Assembly: GCA_031291575.1 (NCBI GenBank) | Contig: JARLIT010000075.1 | Span: 1 to 48,213 of the forward strand | Length of the DNA stretch: 48,213 nt | Source of the DNA: Ancalomicrobiaceae bacterium | GTDB taxonomy: Bacteria > Pseudomonadota > Alphaproteobacteria > Rhizobiales > Ancalomicrobiaceae | Reading direction: 5' to 3' | Shown: one piece after another, positions 25,615 to 34,928 of the stretch | Layout: every line of letters begins with the position of its first letter | Numbering within the stretch: position 1 is the stretch's first letter | The notes under the pieces: model-generated | The model's database searches: none | What the model was told of the DNA's origin: nothing | Seen by the model: only the letters and a program-made list of their open reading frames with translations | Made by a program: the position numbers and the translations under genes

Positions 25615-26226
25615 TCAGCCGGCGGGCTGGGCCGCCATCAGGCGGGCGGCGTAGCGCGCCATCAGGTCGACTTCGAAATTGACCTCGTCGCCGACCTTGA
25701 TCGCGCCCCAGGTGGTGACGTCGAGCGTATGGGGAATGAGCATCACGGTGAACGTGTTGCCGTCGACCAGATTGACGGTGAGCGAGGTGCCGTCGAGGGC
25801 GACGGACCCCTTTGCCGCGATGAAGCGGGCAAAGGCCTCCGGCACACGAAAGCTCAGCACCGCCATGTCGCCGTCGTTGTCGCGCCCGATCACCTCGGCG
25901 ACACCGTCGACATGGCCGGTGACGAGGTGGCCGCCCATTTCGTCACCGAGACGCAGCGAGCGCTCGAGGTTGATTCGGCTGCCGGGGGCCCAGGTCTTCA
26001 TGGTGGTGACATTCAGCGTCTCGGGGCTCGCCTCGACCGCAAACCAGTTGCGGTTGCCTTCGCTGCCCTTGTCGACGGCTGTCAGGCAGATGCCGGCATG
26101 GGCGATCGAGGCGCCGATGTCGATGCTATCTGCGAGGTAGCCGCTGGCGATCTTCAGTCGGATGCCGGTCTGGCGCTCTTCGATGGCGAGAACCTCGCCG
26201 ACGTCGGTGACGATGCCCGTGAACAT
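25615..26226 (-). CDS. ribE: riboflavin synthase alpha subunit
   Basis: The 203-residue enzyme dismutates two lumazines to riboflavin. It shows the internal duplication typical of the family: MFTGIVTDVGEVLAIEERQT opens the first barrel and HLVTGHVDGVAEVIGRDNDG the second. GICLTAVDKG and GTSLTVNLVDGNTF are the matching substrate loops. The start ATG at 26226 is the conserved MFTGI. Confidence 0.97.
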   Translation of the reverse strand: MFTGIVTDVGEVLAIEERQTGIRLKIASGYLADSIDIGASIAHAGICLTAVDKGSEGNRNWFAVEASPETLNVTTMKTWAPGSRINLERSLRLGDEMGGHLVTGHVDGVAEVIGRDNDGDMAVLSFRVPEAFARFIAAKGSVALDGTSLTVNLVDGNTFTVMLIPHTLDVTTWGAIKVGDEVNFEVDLMARYAARLMAAQPAG

Positions 26227-26305
26227 GGAAGTCTCCTTAGTCCTTTGACCCTGCGCACAGTCCCCGCCGTGAGCGTGTCACGCTCCGGCGCCATGCGGCG
26301 GCGTT

Positions 26306-27451
26306 TCAATAGAGGCGGCGGCGAAACTCGTAGAGCCGGTCGGCTCCGACCTGATGGTTGGCAGTCCATTCGAACCGGCCGACGTCGCCCGCGAGAATCG
26401 CGGTCACGGCAGCCGGGGCGGCGATGCGCTCGCCGCCGACGATGACATCCGAGCGGTAGATGGCCAATTCATCGACGAGATCGAGACCCAACAGTTCCTG
26501 ACCGAGCGCCGCCCCGCCCTCGACGAGGACGGAGGTGATGCCCTTCCAGGCCAGCGAGGCCATGGCATGCCGGGGATCGACGCGCCCGTCGGGTCCGGTC
26601 GGCACCGGCAGCACATCGACGCCGGCAGCGCGGAGTGCCTCGATGCGATGGCGTGGCGCCATTTCGCCGGTGACCAGCCAAACCGGCACATCGCGGGCGG
26701 TAACGACCAACCGCGAATCGAGCGGCAACCGGGCTCGGCTGTCGAAAACGATGCGGACGGGCGAGCGATGGGCCATGCCCGGCAGTCGCACGGTCAGTTC
26801 CGGATCGTCGATGAGCGCCGTGCCGACGCCGATGAGGATGGCATCGTGCTCGGCGCGCAAGATGTGGACGCGCCCTCTGGCCTCCGGCCCGGATATGGCA
26901 ACCTGGCCGGCGCCCGCCTGGCCGATCGCTCCATCGGCCGAGACCGCAAGTTTGAAGGTGATGAACGGCCGGCCGCGGCGCATGCGAGTGATATGGCCCG
27001 CGAGACCGGCCTCGGCGGTGTCGGCCAGCACCTCGGCTTTGACCTCGATACCGGCATCGCGCAGGATCTTCACGCCCCGGCCGGCGACGCGGCTGTCGGG
27101 ATCGCCTTGCGCCACGACGACGCGCGCAATTCCGGCGGCGATGATCGCCTCGACGCAGGGCGGCGTGGTGCCGTAGTGCGAGCAGGGTTCGAGCGTGACA
27201 TAGAGCGCAGCGCCGCGGGCGGCCGCACCGGCTGCGGCCAGAGCGATGCGCTCCGCATGCGGTTTGCCGCGACCGCCGGCTTCGGTGACGCCGCGCGCCA
27301 CGACCCGCGGACCCGCCGCCTCGAAGCGGACGACCAGCGCCCCGACCGACGGGTTGGGCCAGGTGCGCCCGAGGTTCCGCCGCGCATAGGCGATGGCGGC
27401 GCGCATCAGGCGACGGTCCGTTTCGGCAAGATCGGTCGATTTCGGCGGCAA
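26306..27451 (-). CDS. ribD: bifunctional diaminohydroxyphosphoribosylaminopyrimidine deaminase / uracil reductase
   Basis: The N-terminal deaminase has the zinc site HAERIAL...LEPCSHYGTTPPC and the opening TWPNPSVGALVV. The C-terminal NADPH reductase has FITFKLAVSADGAIG, HILRAEHDAILIGVGT and VLVEGGAALGQELL. Both carry out the second and third steps of riboflavin synthesis. I use a TTG start at 27451 (PPKSTDLAETDRRLM follows) with GGGG upstream, because the first helix begins before the ATG at 27406; the ATG is the alternative (366 residues). A much longer open frame upstream is not ribD. It precedes ribE on the same strand. Confidence 0.95.
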   Translation of the reverse strand: MPPKSTDLAETDRRLMRAAIAYARRNLGRTWPNPSVGALVVRFEAAGPRVVARGVTEAGGRGKPHAERIALAAAGAAARGAALYVTLEPCSHYGTTPPCVEAIIAAGIARVVVAQGDPDSRVAGRGVKILRDAGIEVKAEVLADTAEAGLAGHITRMRRGRPFITFKLAVSADGAIGQAGAGQVAISGPEARGRVHILRAEHDAILIGVGTALIDDPELTVRLPGMAHRSPVRIVFDSRARLPLDSRLVVTARDVPVWLVTGEMAPRHRIEALRAAGVDVLPVPTGPDGRVDPRHAMASLAWKGITSVLVEGGAALGQELLGLDLVDELAIYRSDVIVGGERIAAPAAVTAILAGDVGRFEWTANHQVGADRLYEFRRRLY

Positions 27452-27691
27452 GGGAACCCCACGGTCGGCGGCGCGACAATCGTCACAAGCCGGGGATGTA
27501 ATGCCGAAGGGTATGGTCCCGCAAGGGACTGGGTCAACCGCCGGCTCGGCCGGCCCGCACCGATCGGGCGCGCCGATCGGACGCTCCGGTCGCCTGCGGC
27601 ACCCGCTTCGCAGGAATGTGAAGTGTGCCCCCCTTGAGGCGGACGCCAAGCCCGGTAGCTTCGGGCGAGTGGCCTCTGCCGGAGACCGACG

Positions 27692-28051
27692 ATGCGCGCT
27701 GTCGACCGAACCCATTGTTGCCTGAACGCTGCCATTCTCACACGGGCCGGCCTCGCCGCCAGCCTCCTCGTCGCCCTGTCGCTGCCGGCCGCAGCCGATG
27801 CCATTGACGGCCATTGGTGCTCGCCGACTGGCAAGCATATGGCGATCTCCGGGCCGGCGATCACCACGCCTGGCGGCAGGACGCTGGATGGCACCTACTC
27901 GCGCCACGCCTTCGCCTATGTGGCGCCGGCCGGCGAGGACAGCGCCGGCACGATGATCCTGATGCGGCTGCTGAACGAACTGGAGGTGCAGGTCTCGACC
28001 TCCTCCACCGTGCCGGTCGTCTGGCACAGGTGCACAGCCGAGACGAGTTGA
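27692..28051 (+). CDS. small secreted protein of unknown function
   Basis: Up to 119 residues with a hydrophobic signal segment (LTRAGLAASLLVALSLPAAA, cleavage near ADA). The mature part is about 80 residues with two cysteines (HWCSPTGKHM and VWHRCTAE) that may pair, and a conserved-looking GRTLDGTYSRHAF strand. The start is uncertain: the ATG at 27692 is first, but no strong ribosome binding site is seen. No family recognised. The composition and the signal peptide argue for a real gene. Confidence 0.65.
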   Translation: MRAVDRTHCCLNAAILTRAGLAASLLVALSLPAAADAIDGHWCSPTGKHMAISGPAITTPGGRTLDGTYSRHAFAYVAPAGEDSAGTMILMRLLNELEVQVSTSSTVPVVWHRCTAETS

Positions 28052-28277
28052 CACCGTTCGTTCCCCGGTAGCTCGCTCGGATTTGCGCCGGTGCGCTCCC
28101 GCGAGGCCGGAAGGCCGCGCCCGAAAGCGGTTCGTCTTCCGCCTCCGATGCTCGGCGTGGTAGCGTGCCCCAAGCCGCAACAATCCAGCTTGAATGCCTG
28201 TCGGCGTTCACTCATATTCCGGCCGCGCCTTGCCCGAAGTCGGGTTCAGGGCTTTCGGTGGGCGTAGGAATTCGGCA

Positions 28278-29162
28278 ATGGGACTCGGACTGAAGCGTTT
28301 CATGGTCCGCAAATTCTACGAATACTCCGAAGAAGCTGCGATCAGATATTACGCGATCAAGCAATTCAGGAAGAAATTCCACAGGATGCCGGTCCTCGAC
28401 CCGCGCGTTCCGGCCACTTTCAACGACAAGATCTGTCAGCTGAAGATTTGTGGCACAGATCCGAACCTACCTCTCTATTCGGACAAGGTCCTGGCGAAAG
28501 ATATCTTCGGCAAGAAGATCGGCTACGACCATATCATACCGACGATATGGCACGGCACGGATCTCGTAGAGCTGGCCAGGCTCGTCGAGACAATGGAAAC
28601 ACCTTACGTCGTGAAAGCCAATCACGGATCGAGCATGCTTCTCTTCGTCCGCGATCCGCGGCAGGCCGATCGCGAGGCGATCCTCTCCACATGCGCCGGC
28701 TGGCTCTCGGCGGTGTTCGGCCGCTGCGCCGGCGAGCGCCTGTACCTGCACATCGAGCCACAGATCCTGGTCGAACCCTACATCGGCGAGCGCGACGTCC
28801 TCCCCGTCGATTACAAGTTTTTCGTGTTTCACGGCGTGGCGCACTTTATCCATGTCGTCACGGATCGGGCGAGCGAGGCGAAAGGAACCTTCTTCGATCG
28901 CGCCTGGAACCGGCAAAGACTGTCCATCGAGATGCCCAGCGAACCGCGCGCCATCGAAAAGCCGGCCGCGTTTGAGCAGATGATCGACATTGCCGAGACG
29001 ATCGGGGCGAAATTCGACTTTGTCCGGGTCGACCTCTATGAAATCGACGGCAACCCGTTGTTCGGCGAAGCCACGTTCTACCCCGACAGCGGCCTGGTCG
29101 ACTTTACCCCCCACGAATATGATGATCTGTTCGGCCGGCTGTGGGATGGCGCGTCTGCGTAA
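28278..29162 (+). CDS. TupA-like ATP-grasp family protein
   Basis: The 294-residue protein starts at the ATG at 28278 behind AGGA. It has the TupA-like ATP-grasp pattern: ATFNDKICQLKICGTDPNLP, LYSDKVLAKDIFGKKIG, PYVVKANHGSS (ATP-binding lysine), VEPYIGERDVLPVDYKFFVF, and the C-terminal VRVDLYEIDGNPLFGEATFY metal-binding strand. Relatives are found in capsule and teichuronopeptide loci and are thought to ligate amino acids onto glycans. Here no glycosyltransferase or export gene is adjacent, so its substrate is unknown. It lies between ribD (divergent) and glyA. Confidence 0.85.
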   Translation: MGLGLKRFMVRKFYEYSEEAAIRYYAIKQFRKKFHRMPVLDPRVPATFNDKICQLKICGTDPNLPLYSDKVLAKDIFGKKIGYDHIIPTIWHGTDLVELARLVETMETPYVVKANHGSSMLLFVRDPRQADREAILSTCAGWLSAVFGRCAGERLYLHIEPQILVEPYIGERDVLPVDYKFFVFHGVAHFIHVVTDRASEAKGTFFDRAWNRQRLSIEMPSEPRAIEKPAAFEQMIDIAETIGAKFDFVRVDLYEIDGNPLFGEATFYPDSGLVDFTPHEYDDLFGRLWDGASA

Positions 29163-29435
29163 AACGCACGCCGGGCGCTTGATGCGCTGGAGAGGGCCGG
29201 CCGGGCGCGTGGGCAGAAGCGGTGCGGACCAAGCTCGGCCCGTCGGCACAACCGGTTCCGCGCAGTCAGACATGTCGGTCTGGTTGTCCTCTCCGCCCCA
29301 CTCGACGATTGACATCGGACGCCAGATCGGAAACACCAGCAACGCTTCTGCCGCGCTCGCGTTTTTCGCGCCGGGCTGCGGCTGGCTGCGCTCTTTGCTT
29401 CAAATGAGAGCCGGCACATACGAAAGGCTAGCCCC

Positions 29436-30734
29436 ATGAACGCAACCGCCCTTCCTCAGCTCTTTCCGGGGTTCTTCACCCGCTCGCTCGCCGAAGCGGA
29501 TCCGGAGCTGTTCGCTTCGATCGCCGACGAACTGACCCGCCAGTCGGACGAGATCGAACTGATCGCGTCGGAGAACATCGTCTCCAAGGCGGTGCTCGAA
29601 GCCCAGGGTTCGGTGATGACCAACAAGTACGCCGAGGGTTATCCGGGTAAGCGCTACTATGGCGGTTGCGAATATGTCGACGTGGCCGAAAATCTGGCCA
29701 TCGAGCGGGCGAAGAAGATCTTCGGCGCCGAATTCGCCAATGTGCAGCCGCACTCGGGAGCACAGGCGAACCAGGCGGTGTTTTTCACCTTCCTCAATCC
29801 GAACGACGCCTTCATGGGTCTCGATCTGGCCTGCGGCGGGCACCTGACGCACGGCTCGCCGGTCAACCAATCAGGCAAGTGGTTCCGCCCCATTCCCTAC
29901 AAGGTCCGGCCGGATACGCATCTGATCGACATGGACGAGGTCAGGGATCTGGCTCGCAAGGAACGGCCGAAGCTGATCATCGCTGGCGGCTCGGGCTATC
30001 CGCGCATCATCGATTTCAAGGCGTTCCGCCAGATCGCCGACGAGGTCGGGGCGATCTTCATGGTCGACATGGCGCATTTCGCCGGGCTCGTTGCCGGCGG
30101 CGTGCATCCGAACCCGCTCGACCATGCACATGTGGTGACGACGACCACGCACAAGACGCTCCGAGGCCCGCGTGGCGGCATGATCCTCACGCGCGATGTC
30201 GATCTCGGCAAGAAGATCAACTCCGCCGTCTTCCCCGGCCTGCAGGGCGGGCCGCTGATGCATGTGATCGCGGCGAAGGCCGTCGCCTTCGGCGAGGCGC
30301 TGAGGCCGGAGTTCCGCACCTATGCGGCCAACGTGGTGGCGAATGCCAAGGCGCTGGCCGAATCGCTGAAGGAGCAGGGCCTCGACCTCGTTTCCGGCGG
30401 CACCGACACGCATCTGATCCTGGTCGACCTCAGGCCGAAGAAGGCGACCGGCAATGTCACCGAAAAGGCGCTGAAGCGCGCCCACATCACCTGCAACAAG
30501 AACGGCATCCCGTTCGACCCCGAGAAACCGATGGTCACCTCCGGCGTCCGTCTCGGCACGCCGGCCGGCACCACGCGCGGTTTCGGCACGGAGGAATTCC
30601 GGCAGATCGGCCGCATGATCGGCGAAGTGGTCAATGGCATCATGAAGAACGGCCCGGATGGCGATGGCCAGATCGAGGCGCGCATCAAGGAAGAGGCCAC
30701 TAGCCTCTGCCACCGCTTCCCGATCTACCGCTGA
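29436..30734 (+). CDS. glyA: serine hydroxymethyltransferase
   Basis: The 432-residue PLP enzyme interconverts serine and glycine with tetrahydrofolate. Recognised segments: [52 protein letters not shown] and the PLP-lysine motif [29 protein letters not shown] follows near the C-terminus. The length is normal. A strong terminator follows. In many relatives nrdR comes next, but here a chemoreceptor-like gene separates them. Confidence 0.99.
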   Translation: MNATALPQLFPGFFTRSLAEADPELFASIADELTRQSDEIELIASENIVSKAVLEAQGSVMTNKYAEGYPGKRYYGGCEYVDVAENLAIERAKKIFGAEFANVQPHSGAQANQAVFFTFLNPNDAFMGLDLACGGHLTHGSPVNQSGKWFRPIPYKVRPDTHLIDMDEVRDLARKERPKLIIAGGSGYPRIIDFKAFRQIADEVGAIFMVDMAHFAGLVAGGVHPNPLDHAHVVTTTTHKTLRGPRGGMILTRDVDLGKKINSAVFPGLQGGPLMHVIAAKAVAFGEALRPEFRTYAANVVANAKALAESLKEQGLDLVSGGTDTHLILVDLRPKKATGNVTEKALKRAHITCNKNGIPFDPEKPMVTSGVRLGTPAGTTRGFGTEEFRQIGRMIGEVVNGIMKNGPDGDGQIEARIKEEATSLCHRFPIYR

Positions 30735-30762
30735 CCGGCCACAGGTCCCACCCGTCTAGCTC

Positions 30763-30788
30763 GAAGGGCCGCCACAGTGCGGCCCTTC
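30763..30788 (+). terminator. terminator of glyA
   Basis: GAAGGGCCGC pairs with GCGGCCCTTC around CACAGT, a perfect 10-bp stem, followed by GTCGTTTG. It lies 28 bases after the glyA stop. Confidence 0.75.
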
Positions 30789-31123
30789 GTCGTTTGCGGG
30801 GACCGATCCGAGGTTCCGGACCATTCGCACGCCTTGTCGCGGCCGCTTCGCCACTTGGCGCACCACTGACGACCGTCCCGCCCAAAGCACGCATTCCGCT
30901 CGGCGTCCGGTCGGCGGTGTCGACATCGGCAATATTGTATGCAATTCACCAGCCATGATTTCCTTTTGGGCAGATCGCGATCCCAGACCAGCCGTTCCGA
31001 AGAGAATACCTTACCAGAGCAATATCTTGTTGAGGTGATGCCCACTGACATTCGGACTTTATTAAGTATCTTTGAACTAAATCTGCGAATACAGCAGGCC
31101 GATTCGACTTGAGGGTAGGGCTC
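30789..31123. other. intergenic region between glyA and the chemoreceptor-like gene
   Basis: About 335 bases. The right half (30940-31090) is AT-richer (GCAATATTGTATGCAATTCA, TTTATTAAGTATCTTTGA) and probably holds the promoter of the following gene. The left half shows nothing recognisable. The overlapping minus-strand open frames lack coding character. Confidence 0.5.
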
Positions 31124-32167
31124 ATGGCGGCAGCAGCGCAGACCGAAATCACGATCTCCGACATCGTCAATCGCTCCAATGCCGCCCAACGCGTCGCGAC
31201 CGCCAAGATCGGTTCCATTCGCGCCATCACCCACCGGATGAAGATCCTGGCACTCAACGCCCTCATCGAGGCGGCGCGCGCTGGCGAGGCCGGGCGCGGC
31301 TTTGCCGTCGTCTCCAGCGAGGTCAAGGACATATCGACCGAGTTCACCACCCTGTCGGATTCGCTCGAGAGCGAGTTGGCGGCCGAGATCGGCGGGCTCA
31401 CCCGGCTGGCCGAGGCCATGGCCGAGAGCGCCCAGGGAAGCCGGCTGACCGATCTCGCCCTGAATGCCATCGAGCTCATCGATCGCAACCTCTACGAACG
31501 CAGCTGCGACGTGCGCTGGTGGGCGACCGACGCGGCGGTGGTCGAAGCGGCTTCAGCCCCCGATGCCGCCCGCTGCACCCACGCGTCGCAGCGCCTGGGT
31601 GTCATCCTCAGGGCCTACACCGTCTACCTCGACATCTGGCTGATCGACGTCCACGGCGTCGTCCTGGCCAACGGTCGCCCCGATCGCTTCGACGTGGCCG
31701 GTAGAAGCGTCGCCGACCGCAGCTGGTTCCGCTCCGCCATCCGCTTGGCGACGGGCGACGATTTCCACGCCGAGGACATCGCTGTCGAGCCGCTGTTGAA
31801 GGATGCCCAGGTCTCAACCTTCGCCACGCCGGTGCGCGAGGGTGGAGAGGCCCACGGCGCCGTCAGCGGACTGCTTGCCATCCATTTCGATTGGGAACCG
31901 CAGGCGAGCGCCATCGTCGGTGGCGTACGGCTGGCACCACACGAGGCCGCGACGACCCGGGTAATGCTGGTCGACGCCCATGGCCGGGTGATCGCGGCCT
32001 CCGACAGCGCCGGCCTCCTCAGCGAGACGCTGACGATCGCAACCGACGGTCGGGCGTCGGGCCACTATCGCACGGCGACCGGCGAGCTCATCGCCTTTCA
32101 CCGGACGCCGGGGTACGAGACCTATCGCGGGCTCGGCTGGCTCGGCGTGATCCAACAGAAGGTGTAA
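31124..32167 (+). CDS. soluble chemoreceptor-like protein: methyl-accepting signalling tip followed by Cache-like sensor domain
   Basis: This 347-residue protein has no membrane segment or signal peptide. Residues 20-75 (RMKILALNALIEAARAGEAG, then RGFAVVSSEVKDIS) are the conserved hairpin tip of methyl-accepting chemotaxis proteins that contacts CheA and CheW. The hairpin legs are very short compared with true receptors. Residues about 165-345 (VYLDIWLIDVHGVVLANGRP, AGRSVADRSWFRSAI, GYETYRGLGWLGVIQQ) look like a Cache/PDC ligand domain, which usually sits N-terminally outside the membrane. The order is thus inverted. Start is the ATG at 31124 behind GAGGGTAGGG; a TTG at 31109 is possible. Confidence 0.75.
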   Translation: MAAAAQTEITISDIVNRSNAAQRVATAKIGSIRAITHRMKILALNALIEAARAGEAGRGFAVVSSEVKDISTEFTTLSDSLESELAAEIGGLTRLAEAMAESAQGSRLTDLALNAIELIDRNLYERSCDVRWWATDAAVVEAASAPDAARCTHASQRLGVILRAYTVYLDIWLIDVHGVVLANGRPDRFDVAGRSVADRSWFRSAIRLATGDDFHAEDIAVEPLLKDAQVSTFATPVREGGEAHGAVSGLLAIHFDWEPQASAIVGGVRLAPHEAATTRVMLVDAHGRVIAASDSAGLLSETLTIATDGRASGHYRTATGELIAFHRTPGYETYRGLGWLGVIQQKV

Positions 32168-32339
32168 GGCGCTTGGCTGTCCCGGCAGGCAGCACAATAT
32201 TTGGATTTCCGGGCTAAGTTGTCGTCCAGCCCTTGAATTCGGGCCGCGGACGCGTGAAATACGCCGACCAACCGGCGCCCGGGGCGGTCCGCACGAATCG
32301 GGCTCGATTTGAACGGGATGCCCCCGGGACGCAGACGCC

Positions 32340-32393
32340 GGAGCCTATCCCTGATCGTCGGATGACACCGTTCGACGACCAGGGATAGGCTCC
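32340..32393. repeat. long imperfect inverted repeat in the nrdR leader
   Basis: GAGCCTATCCCTGATCGTCG at 32341-32360 (plus one base each side) pairs with its complement at 32373-32392 with a single mismatch, leaving a 12-base loop. It ends 27 bases before the nrdR start. There is no T-tract. Confidence 0.85.
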
Positions 32394-32420
32394 AGGCACG
32401 GTTCAGCCGAGCGAGGCCTC

Positions 32421-32891
32421 ATGCGCTGCCCCTATTGTGCCGGTGACGATACACAGGTGAAGGATTCCCGCCCGACCGAGGATGGCACGGCGATCCGGCG
32501 TCGGCGTGTCTGTTCGGTGTGCGGCGGCCGTTTCACCACCTTCGAACGGGTTCAGTTGCGCGAACTGACCGTCATCAAGCGCTCGGGCCGGCGAGTTCCG
32601 TTCGATCGCGACAAGCTCGTGCGCTCCGTGCAGGTGGCCCTGCGCAAGCGCCCTGTCGAAGCGGAAAAGGTTGAACGCATGGTGTCCGGCATCGTCCGCC
32701 AGCTGGAAAGCCTCGGCGACGTCGAAGTCACCTCGGCGCAGATCGGCGAACTGTTGATGGAGGGGCTGAAGGGCCTCGACGATATCGCCTACGTCCGTTT
32801 CGCTTCCGTCTACCGCGATTTCCGTGAAGCCAAGGACTTCCAGGCAGTCCTCGGCGAATTGAGCGATGGCGAGAAGAAGCCGGAACGCTGA
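32421..32891 (+). CDS. nrdR: transcriptional repressor NrdR
   Basis: The 156-residue repressor of ribonucleotide reductase genes senses ATP/dATP. N-terminal zinc ribbon [18 protein letters not shown]...[15 protein letters not shown] is followed by the ATP-cone ([37 protein letters not shown]) and the conserved [19 protein letters not shown]. The length is standard. A long hairpin lies directly upstream. The usual downstream neighbour ribD is elsewhere and on the other strand. Confidence 0.98.
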   Translation: MRCPYCAGDDTQVKDSRPTEDGTAIRRRRVCSVCGGRFTTFERVQLRELTVIKRSGRRVPFDRDKLVRSVQVALRKRPVEAEKVERMVSGIVRQLESLGDVEVTSAQIGELLMEGLKGLDDIAYVRFASVYRDFREAKDFQAVLGELSDGEKKPER

Positions 32892-32900
32892 ACGGCCGCG

Positions 32901-33275
32901 TCAGTCATCACGGTGGTCGACGTATTCCACGACAAGACCATCCCCATGCCGGAACCGCATATTGCGCCCGACAGGCGTCTGGCGAATCTCGTCCAGCTGC
33001 TCGGCGCCGGCTGCCAGAAGGACGGCGAGGACCGGTTCGAGCCGGCCGACTTTGAGCGTCAGCCGGGTTGCCTCGTAAGGCCGCCGGCTTTCGGCATCGC
33101 CCGCGATGATCAGAATTGAGCAGGCGGCGCCTGTCACCGCGGCGAGCTCAAGCCCCTTTTCCGGATACGTGAACCGCAGCGTTTCCGTCCCACCCAGCAA
33201 CTCCTGATAGAAGCTACTGGTGCGCTCAAGCGCATCGGCATCAACGAACACCCGCGTGAACGCCTCGATGATCAT
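32901..33275 (-). CDS. VOC family protein
   Basis: The 124-residue single VOC-fold protein begins MIIEAFTRVFVDADALERTS and contains FYQELLGGTETLRF and the C-terminal MRFRHGDGLVVEYVDHRDD. The usual N-terminal metal-binding His is not present (FTRVFV), so it may lack a metal or bind a ligand without catalysis, as in bleomycin-resistance-like proteins. It converges with nrdR, leaving 9 bases between stops. Confidence 0.85.
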   Translation of the reverse strand: MIIEAFTRVFVDADALERTSSFYQELLGGTETLRFTYPEKGLELAAVTGAACSILIIAGDAESRRPYEATRLTLKVGRLEPVLAVLLAAGAEQLDEIRQTPVGRNMRFRHGDGLVVEYVDHRDD

Positions 33276-33332
33276 CGCAGTTCCAGTGAGGTCGGCGATC
33301 TGTGGTAGCGACGAGCGACCGCTGCCCGTTCG

Positions 33333-34628
33333 TCACTCTTCCATCACATTGGCAAGTTGGGCCAATTCGCCGATCCCATCACGACCGTAGATGTCGTCAC
33401 GGAAATGAATGACGCCTTCGCGCGTCGCCCAGGCAGTGATGTAGTTGGTATAGACCGGCACCGGCGCCTTCAGCTTCACTTCGGCATGGTTGCCCGAGGC
33501 GATGGCGGCATCGACCTGCTCCGGCGACCAGCCGGCCGTGTCGCGCAACAGCCAGACGACGAGATCGCGCACGTTCTGGATGCGCATGCAGCCGTGCGAA
33601 TAGAAGCGGCCGTTGTCGCCGAACAGGTTCCGGAACGGCGTGTCGTGCATATACACATCGTAGGGATTCGGGAAGGTGATCTTGATGGTCGCCATGGCGT
33701 TGATCTCGCCCGGATCCTGGCGGAACCAATATTTCGACGCCTCGTCGGTTTCCCAGTTGATCGAGGAGGGTGGGATTTCATGACCCTTGTTGTCGAGGAT
33801 GCGGATGTGTTCCTTGGCGAGATAATCAGGATCCTTCTTCATCTCCGGAATGAGGTCCTTGCGAATGATATTCACCGGGACGTTCCAGTAGGGATAGAAG
33901 GTGACTTCCTGGATCTTGGAGGTCAGGATCGGCGTCTGCGTGTCCATCTTGCCGACCACGGCATTGTGGCGGGCGACGACCCGGCCGCCCTCGACCGCTT
34001 CCAGTTCGGCCGCCGGGATGTTGACGAAGACGTAGCGGTCGCCGAGGAAGCCCGACATCGAGCGCACGCGGATAAGGTTGGTTTCCAGCTGCTGCAGCCG
34101 CGTCTCGGCCGACACATTCATGATGTTGAACAGCGGCTGATCGACGATGCCGGTCGTCATCAGACCGTGGCGGACCTGGAAGCGCTTGACCGCGGCATCG
34201 ACGTAGGAATCGAAGATATCGGAGAACCCGACCTGCTGCGGCGGCAGGTCGCCGGAAACGGTCAGCCGCTGGCGCAGCTTGACCACAGCATCGAGCCGGC
34301 TGCCGATCTTCAGGCGCTGGCGATCCGGCACCTTCGGCCATCCGCCGCGGGCGACGATGTCCTGCATGGTCGGGATGGCCGCTTCGATGTTGCCGGCGGT
34401 GTCCGGCGACAACAGCGGATGGTCGGACTTGAGTTCGCTGACCGGTGTCGCGGCACCGTTGTCGAACTTATCCTGCCATTCCTTCTGCTGACCCTTCACC
34501 AGCTGATCCACCATCGGATCCTCGGCCAGCGCGCCAGTTGCTTGCAGCCCCCAGGCGGCGGCAGTACCGGCGAGGAGGGCGCGGCGGCTGAACATCGACA
34601 GGGTCTTCACGTTCGCGGCATCCGACAC
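33333..34628 (-). CDS. ldtP: L,D-transpeptidase with peptidoglycan-binding domain
   Basis: The 431-residue periplasmic enzyme forms 3-3 peptidoglycan cross-links or attaches proteins. A twin-arginine-like signal (FSRRALLAGTAAAWGLQATG) is followed by a linker, a PG_binding_1 module (VKRFQVRHGLMTTGIVDQPL) and the YkuD catalytic domain with YMHDTPFRNLFG...YSHGCMRIQNVRDL, the cysteine being catalytic. The start is taken as GTG at 34628 (SDAANVKTLSMFSRR follows) behind GGAG. It lies downstream of ldtR on the same strand. Assignment of the symbol rests on this pairing as described in Liberibacter and Sinorhizobium. Confidence 0.9.
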   Translation of the reverse strand: MSDAANVKTLSMFSRRALLAGTAAAWGLQATGALAEDPMVDQLVKGQQKEWQDKFDNGAATPVSELKSDHPLLSPDTAGNIEAAIPTMQDIVARGGWPKVPDRQRLKIGSRLDAVVKLRQRLTVSGDLPPQQVGFSDIFDSYVDAAVKRFQVRHGLMTTGIVDQPLFNIMNVSAETRLQQLETNLIRVRSMSGFLGDRYVFVNIPAAELEAVEGGRVVARHNAVVGKMDTQTPILTSKIQEVTFYPYWNVPVNIIRKDLIPEMKKDPDYLAKEHIRILDNKGHEIPPSSINWETDEASKYWFRQDPGEINAMATIKITFPNPYDVYMHDTPFRNLFGDNGRFYSHGCMRIQNVRDLVVWLLRDTAGWSPEQVDAAIASGNHAEVKLKAPVPVYTNYITAWATREGVIHFRDDIYGRDGIGELAQLANVMEE

Positions 34629-34928
34629 GGGGAGAACTCCGGGTTCTTTGAGACAGTCAACGGTCAAGGCGCGGCCGGACTTCGGCCGGATCGTTTACAC
34701 GGGGCGCCGACCCGCGGCAACGCAGGCCGGTCGAGACGCGCTTGCCGGGGCTCAATTCCCCGGATCGCTGTGTCTTTCCGGTCGGCCGATCCTACCCCAC
34801 GGGCAAAGCCAAGCCGAGCCGGAGCGGCCACAGCCGCCCCCCCGTCCAATTCCATCGTAATGTGGCTGATTCAAGATGTTAAATCGTTGACAGCGGGCGC
34901 GCGCACGGGAACGTGATCGCCGCCCGAA

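Noticed and set aside
26354-27637. A 427-codon plus-strand frame opposite ribD
   Set aside because: Antisense shadow with skewed Asp/Gly/Arg content; ribD motifs are clear on the minus strand.
33357-34916. A 519-codon plus-strand frame opposite ldtP
   Set aside because: Antisense shadow; the L,D-transpeptidase active site and the signal peptide are on the minus strand.
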